29,364 nt of DNA, from positions 1 through 29,364 of the forward strand of contig FR878790.1 in NCBI GenBank assembly GCA_000434395.1, read 5' to 3'. A program made the translations under genes and the position numbers. Under the pieces are notes generated by a model. It did not search any database, was not told where the DNA came from, and was given only the letters and a program-made list of their open reading frames with translations. Of the stretch, positions 26,281 through 29,364 are shown piece by piece; within the stretch, counting starts at the first letter, position 1, and each line of letters starts with the position of its first letter. This DNA is from Clostridium sp. CAG:568 (GTDB taxonomy: Bacteria; Bacillota_I; Bacilli_A; RFN20; CAG-288).

Positions 26281-26665
26281 TTATTTAAGTCTTGAGAATT
26301 CATTTAATCTTGGCAATGTAAATTCTATAAATCCATAAGAGCTAGATTTAATAACTCCTTTTTTAATGAGCCTATCTCTATATACACTAAAATTATTAGT
26401 ATCAAAATTACATCTTTCTCTTACCTTAAAAACTTCTATATGATTATTCGAAATTCATATTAAGACCACTTCTTTTTTCTTTAAGTTCATTATAAATAAA
26501 GGATAGTAAAACTGTTTTATTAGATCCTCTAATTCCAGTTAAAAAATAAACATAGTTTGGTGGATTATCTGAAGAAAATTCAGAAATGATTTTATTGCTT
26601 TCATACACTCATTTTAGAAAATTATTAGGCTCAAGTCCAAAAGTAGTTGAAAATGGGTTGTTCAT
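26281..26665 (-). pseudogene. Collapsed AAA-type ATPase gene
   Basis: The minus strand has an intact AGGAGGT (26677-26671) and ATG 26665 opening MNNPFSTTFGLEPNNFLK, the N-terminus typical of a family of ATP-binding proteins with an AAA domain (normally about 350-400 aa). It then hits TGA (26611-26609), continues in frame through YFLTGIRGSNKT, a Walker A motif with Asn in place of the usual Gly, and stops at TAA 26446-26444. Close behind, in another frame, lies the family's C-terminal winged-helix end, SVYRDRLIKKGVIKSSSYGF to TAA 26283-26281. The core between Walker A and the C-terminus, over 200 codons, is deleted. Nonfunctional as an ATPase. The family identification is from memory of its ends. 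Confidence 0.75.
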
Positions 26666-26707
26666 AAATAACCTCCTTATTTTCATATTTTGGAACTTGT
26701 TAGACTT

Positions 26708-26733
26708 AAAAAGCTAAGCTTCTCAGCTTAGCT
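26708..26733 (-). terminator. Terminator of the GH2 gene
   Basis: Eight-base perfect stem AGCTAAGC (26712-26719) with GCTTAGCT (26726-26733), loop TTCTCA, and an A run at 26708-26712 that is the T run on the minus strand. It lies nine bases past the GH2 stop. Confidence 0.85.
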
Positions 26734-26741
26734 AAACAGTC

Positions 26742-29117
26742 TTACTTAACTTCAATAGTCTTTGTTGATTCTAAGCCTAGTCCAGATGCTTTAATCACAA
26801 TGTTAGAGTCACCATTAGGCTTAATTACAGCCATAGTTACACCATAATTAGTCTTGCTAGTATCATTATGGTATCCTTCCTTGCAATAAGGATTTGCACT
26901 ACCAAAGGAAATCAATTTTCCACCTTCAATTTCAACTTTAATCTCACCTTCATTTAAAGGTTTGATTTCACCATTTGTATCAGTGAATGAAAGACGAACA
27001 AATGCCAATTCATCCTTTGAGATTTCATTTGATTCAGGTTTAATAGTCAAAGCATTTTCTTTGGAGGCGGACTTCAATATGACTTCACCTAATTTATTCC
27101 CATCAGAATCTAAACTGACTGCTTTCAACTCTCCAGGTTGATATTTGACTTTAAAGATGTTTCTACCATTTTTCTTAGTTTTTGCTTGCTTAATCTTCTT
27201 TTGATTTAAGAAAAGTTGAACAGTTTCACCAATAGAATATACTTCTACTCTACAAGTCTTTTCTTCCTCGCCTTCAAATGACCAAGAATGAAGAGCCATA
27301 GACATCTTCCAACTAGAAACACTATGTTTCATCTTTAAATATTTGTGAGGAACTACACCGATTTCAATAGGAGTTTTTTCTAATGCTACTTTTGTATATA
27401 GGGCTTCACAAGTCTCATCTCCAATAAAGTCGACTCTTCCAGATCCGGCTGTCATCCAACCACAGCTTCCATCCATAATTCCATCACAATGATCTTTAGG
27501 TACCCAGCTTCCAACACCGACCTCGCCTAAATAATCCATTCCAGCCCAAACGAAATCACCGACAATTCTAGGATTCTCTTTTGCCATCTTATAGAATTCA
27601 CGTTCATCGGCACAGAATGTTTCTGATCCAACAATGATTCTATTTGGATATTTCTTCAAGTCATGCTTATAACGAGCAATTCCGTAGTTATATCCAGCCA
27701 TATCCATTACTGCAAAAGCATCCTTGGTAGCTTTATCACAACCATGGAGTCTAGCTCCTGCTCTTAAAAATCTCCCACCGAAGAAATTAACAACATTGTT
27801 GAAGAATTCACTTCCGACTGCTTTCTTTTTCTTCTTGTTTTTCTTTTCTTCTTGCTCAGCTTTCTTATCGTTATAGAATCCAAATCCGAGTCTAGCCATG
27901 TAGTTGAATAAAATATTAACACCAGCTGTGACATAACGAGTCGAGTCTAAACTATGTAACTCGTCAGTTAACATCTTGGCATATTCAACGCCCTTCTTCT
28001 TTGCTGTTTCACTAACTTCATTTCCGATAGAATAAATCATTACTGAAGGGTGGTTATAGTCCTTCTCAACCATATCCTTAAGATCTTCCTTCCACCAATC
28101 TTTTAGATAAGATACATAGTCATGTCTTGTTTTATGGATGTACCAACAATCGACATATTCATCCATAACGATCATTCCAAGCTTATCACAGGCATCAAGG
28201 AAATCTTTAGAGCAAGGATTATGAGCACATCTAATAGCATTGTATCCAACATCTTTTAAAATACGAACTCTTCTTTCTTCAACAAATGGATTTGTAATAC
28301 AACCAATTAATTGATTATCGCTATGTACACAGCAACCGCTCATTATTGTTCTTATCCCATTCAAGAAGAATCCATTTCCATCCAATTTAATTTGACGAAT
28401 TCCAAACTTAATATCTTGTGAATCTGTTTCAGTCTCTATATGGGCAGTATACAAATATGGATTATCTAAATTCCATAACTTTGAATTGGTTACTTCAAAT
28501 TCCAATTCGCCGTTGCCATTGTTTAAATCTATGTTAGATTCAGCTTTTATATCAGATCCATCCAATATTTGAACCTTTGCTCTTTCGCAACCATTAGTTT
28601 TAATTTCTACTTTAATCTTTCTAGATTCATAATCTAAAGTCGTGATTCTTATTCCGTTAATAAGAATATGTTTCTTAGGTAAAACATATAACCAAACAGG
28701 TCTTATCAATCCACAGCCAGAGTACCAACGTTGATTAGGTTGATCACTGTTATATGCAATAACTTTCAAAACATTATTTCCTAACTTAACTTTATCAGTT
28801 AAATCGACATAAAAATTAGTATATCCATAGGGCCTTGAAGCAATCTTCTCATCATTCAAGTACACTTCAGCATTATGGTATACAGATTCGAACTCTAAAA
28901 TCAAATCATGATCATTAATTTGATCTTCAGTCAATTCAAATTCTTTAATGAATGAATAGTCATGGCAATCCACCCAACAACAATTCTTACCACTAGGTGC
29001 ATCTGGTTTCCTTTCTTCATAAAACATAGCATCATAAGGAACATCGACAACCTTTGTATCTTCAGGATTGTCTAATCTAGTTACTACCCATTTTTTGTTG
29101 AAATCAATCTTTTCCAT
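26742..29117 (-). CDS. Glycoside hydrolase family 2 enzyme (beta-galactosidase/glucuronidase type)
   Basis: Retaining glycosidase of 791 aa. An N-terminal jelly-roll sugar-binding domain (about 1-150, including NQRWYSGCGLIRPVWLYV) is followed by an Ig-like domain (about 155-250) and a TIM barrel (about 250-560). The acid/base Glu367 sits in YSIGNEVSE and the nucleophile Glu499 in GSETF. Two beta-sandwich domains end the protein (about 580-690 and 695-791), the last Ig-like. Without a signal peptide it acts in the cytoplasm on imported oligosaccharides. Beta-galactosidase is the commonest activity for this layout; beta-glucuronidase or beta-mannosidase cannot be excluded. A Lys-rich stretch (about 421-434) interrupts the barrel. 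GAGG lies about eight bases before the ATG. No transporter or regulator neighbours are in view. Confidence 0.9.
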   Translation of the reverse strand: MEKIDFNKKWVVTRLDNPEDTKVVDVPYDAMFYEERKPDAPSGKNCCWVDCHDYSFIKEFELTEDQINDHDLILEFESVYHNAEVYLNDEKIASRPYGYTNFYVDLTDKVKLGNNVLKVIAYNSDQPNQRWYSGCGLIRPVWLYVLPKKHILINGIRITTLDYESRKIKVEIKTNGCERAKVQILDGSDIKAESNIDLNNGNGELEFEVTNSKLWNLDNPYLYTAHIETETDSQDIKFGIRQIKLDGNGFFLNGIRTIMSGCCVHSDNQLIGCITNPFVEERRVRILKDVGYNAIRCAHNPCSKDFLDACDKLGMIVMDEYVDCWYIHKTRHDYVSYLKDWWKEDLKDMVEKDYNHPSVMIYSIGNEVSETAKKKGVEYAKMLTDELHSLDSTRYVTAGVNILFNYMARLGFGFYNDKKAEQEEKKNKKKKKAVGSEFFNNVVNFFGGRFLRAGARLHGCDKATKDAFAVMDMAGYNYGIARYKHDLKKYPNRIIVGSETFCADEREFYKMAKENPRIVGDFVWAGMDYLGEVGVGSWVPKDHCDGIMDGSCGWMTAGSGRVDFIGDETCEALYTKVALEKTPIEIGVVPHKYLKMKHSVSSWKMSMALHSWSFEGEEEKTCRVEVYSIGETVQLFLNQKKIKQAKTKKNGRNIFKVKYQPGELKAVSLDSDGNKLGEVILKSASKENALTIKPESNEISKDELAFVRLSFTDTNGEIKPLNEGEIKVEIEGGKLISFGSANPYCKEGYHNDTSKTNYGVTMAVIKPNGDSNIVIKASGLGLESTKTIEVK

Positions 29118-29161
29118 TTTTCAGTCCTCTATCAAAAAGCATATTGCCTGTAAGCCCTTCT

Positions 29162-29189
29162 ATTGTATAAATTTATCAGTTTTTAACAA
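29162..29189 (-). promoter_or_regulatory. Probable promoter of the GH2 gene
   Basis: On the minus strand: -35 TTGTTA (29189-29184), a 16-base spacer and -10 TACAAT (29167-29162). Transcription would start near 29155, giving a leader of about 38 bases. An overlapping alternative is TTGTTG with TATACA at 17 bases. No obvious catabolite-repression (cre) site is visible. Confidence 0.45.
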
Positions 29190-29278
29190 CAAAAGAGTAT
29201 AAATTGACCTTAATTGGTAATTCTTTGACTTTAGTTGATTATTGATAAATCCTAAACTTTTCATGGCTTATACTACCA

Positions 29279-29364
29279 TTACTTTTTTAGGTGCGAATTC
29301 CAGTCAGTGGCAATGGCTTCTATGGACGACTTTTCAATTGAAAGAACATTGAGAATTTCCTGCT
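29279..29364 (-). CDS. 3' end of a gene cut by the window end
   Basis: An open minus-strand frame runs in from the right edge and stops at TAA 29281-29279. The last residues include SIEKSSIEAIATDWNSHLKK, amphipathic and protein-like. Base composition is less AT-rich here than in the intergenic region, which supports coding. I do not recognise the family. About 160 bases separate it from the GH2 start, with a promoter between, so they are probably separate units. Confidence 0.45.
   Translation of the reverse strand, partial: QEILNVLSIEKSSIEAIATDWNSHLKK

Noticed and set aside
1..29364. CRISPR arrays, tRNA or rRNA genes, insertion sequences, attachment sites
   Set aside because: No regularly spaced repeats, no cloverleaf or rRNA-like segments, no transposase or integrase motifs were seen on either strand.

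Overview
The window is AT-rich, densely packed DNA using the standard bacterial code: TGA is a real stop in several genes and Trp is TGG. Strong Shine-Dalgarno sites (GGAGG type), Gram-positive style lipoproteins with Ser/Thr/Pro linkers, an Agr/LytTR-type two-component pair, a heterodimeric ABC exporter and fruRK point to a low-GC Firmicutes/Bacilli lineage. My guess is an uncultured gut organism near Erysipelotrichia or Mollicutes-related clades. No rRNA, tRNA, insertion sequence or CRISPR array is visible. The taxonomic placement is inference.

Layout. (1) 1-2183: the tail of a + strand gene, then on the minus strand a LytTR response regulator followed by a GHKL histidine kinase. The regulator appears to be transcribed from a promoter that would give a leaderless mRNA. 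(2) 2184-6871: a regulatory region with a clear promoter and operator-like palindromes, then marR and two overlapping ABC half-transporters. The first has degenerate catalytic residues and the second is canonical, as in asymmetric heterodimeric exporters. A bidirectional terminator closes the operon. (3) 6870-8538 (minus): fruR (DeoR family) and fruK, with no fructose PTS gene beside them. (4) 8752-12722: sbcD and sbcC, ended by a strong hairpin. (5) 12816-20305 (minus): a tight four-gene operon of secreted lipoproteins (784, 655, 280 and 766 aa) of unknown function, carrying bacterial Ig-like domains and related beta-rich modules. Divergent from it, 20489-23058 encodes a MacB/LolD-type ATPase and an FtsX-family permease. 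(6) 23143-26280: a glycerophosphodiesterase, a decayed gene, a type I phosphodiesterase of the alkaline-phosphatase fold, and an unrecognised 215-aa protein made of two copies of one module. (7) 26281-26665: a collapsed pseudogene of an AAA-type ATPase. (8) 26742-29117 (minus): a cytoplasmic family 2 glycoside hydrolase, then the fragmentary end of another minus-strand gene at the window edge.

The strongest candidate for something undescribed is the lipoprotein operon with its divergent FtsX-type ABC transporter. Two of the lipoproteins are collinear paralogues that end in the same small beta-rich domain containing an F-N-W motif. The next candidate is the internally duplicated 215-aa protein. 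Most other genes are recognisable housekeeping or transport functions.
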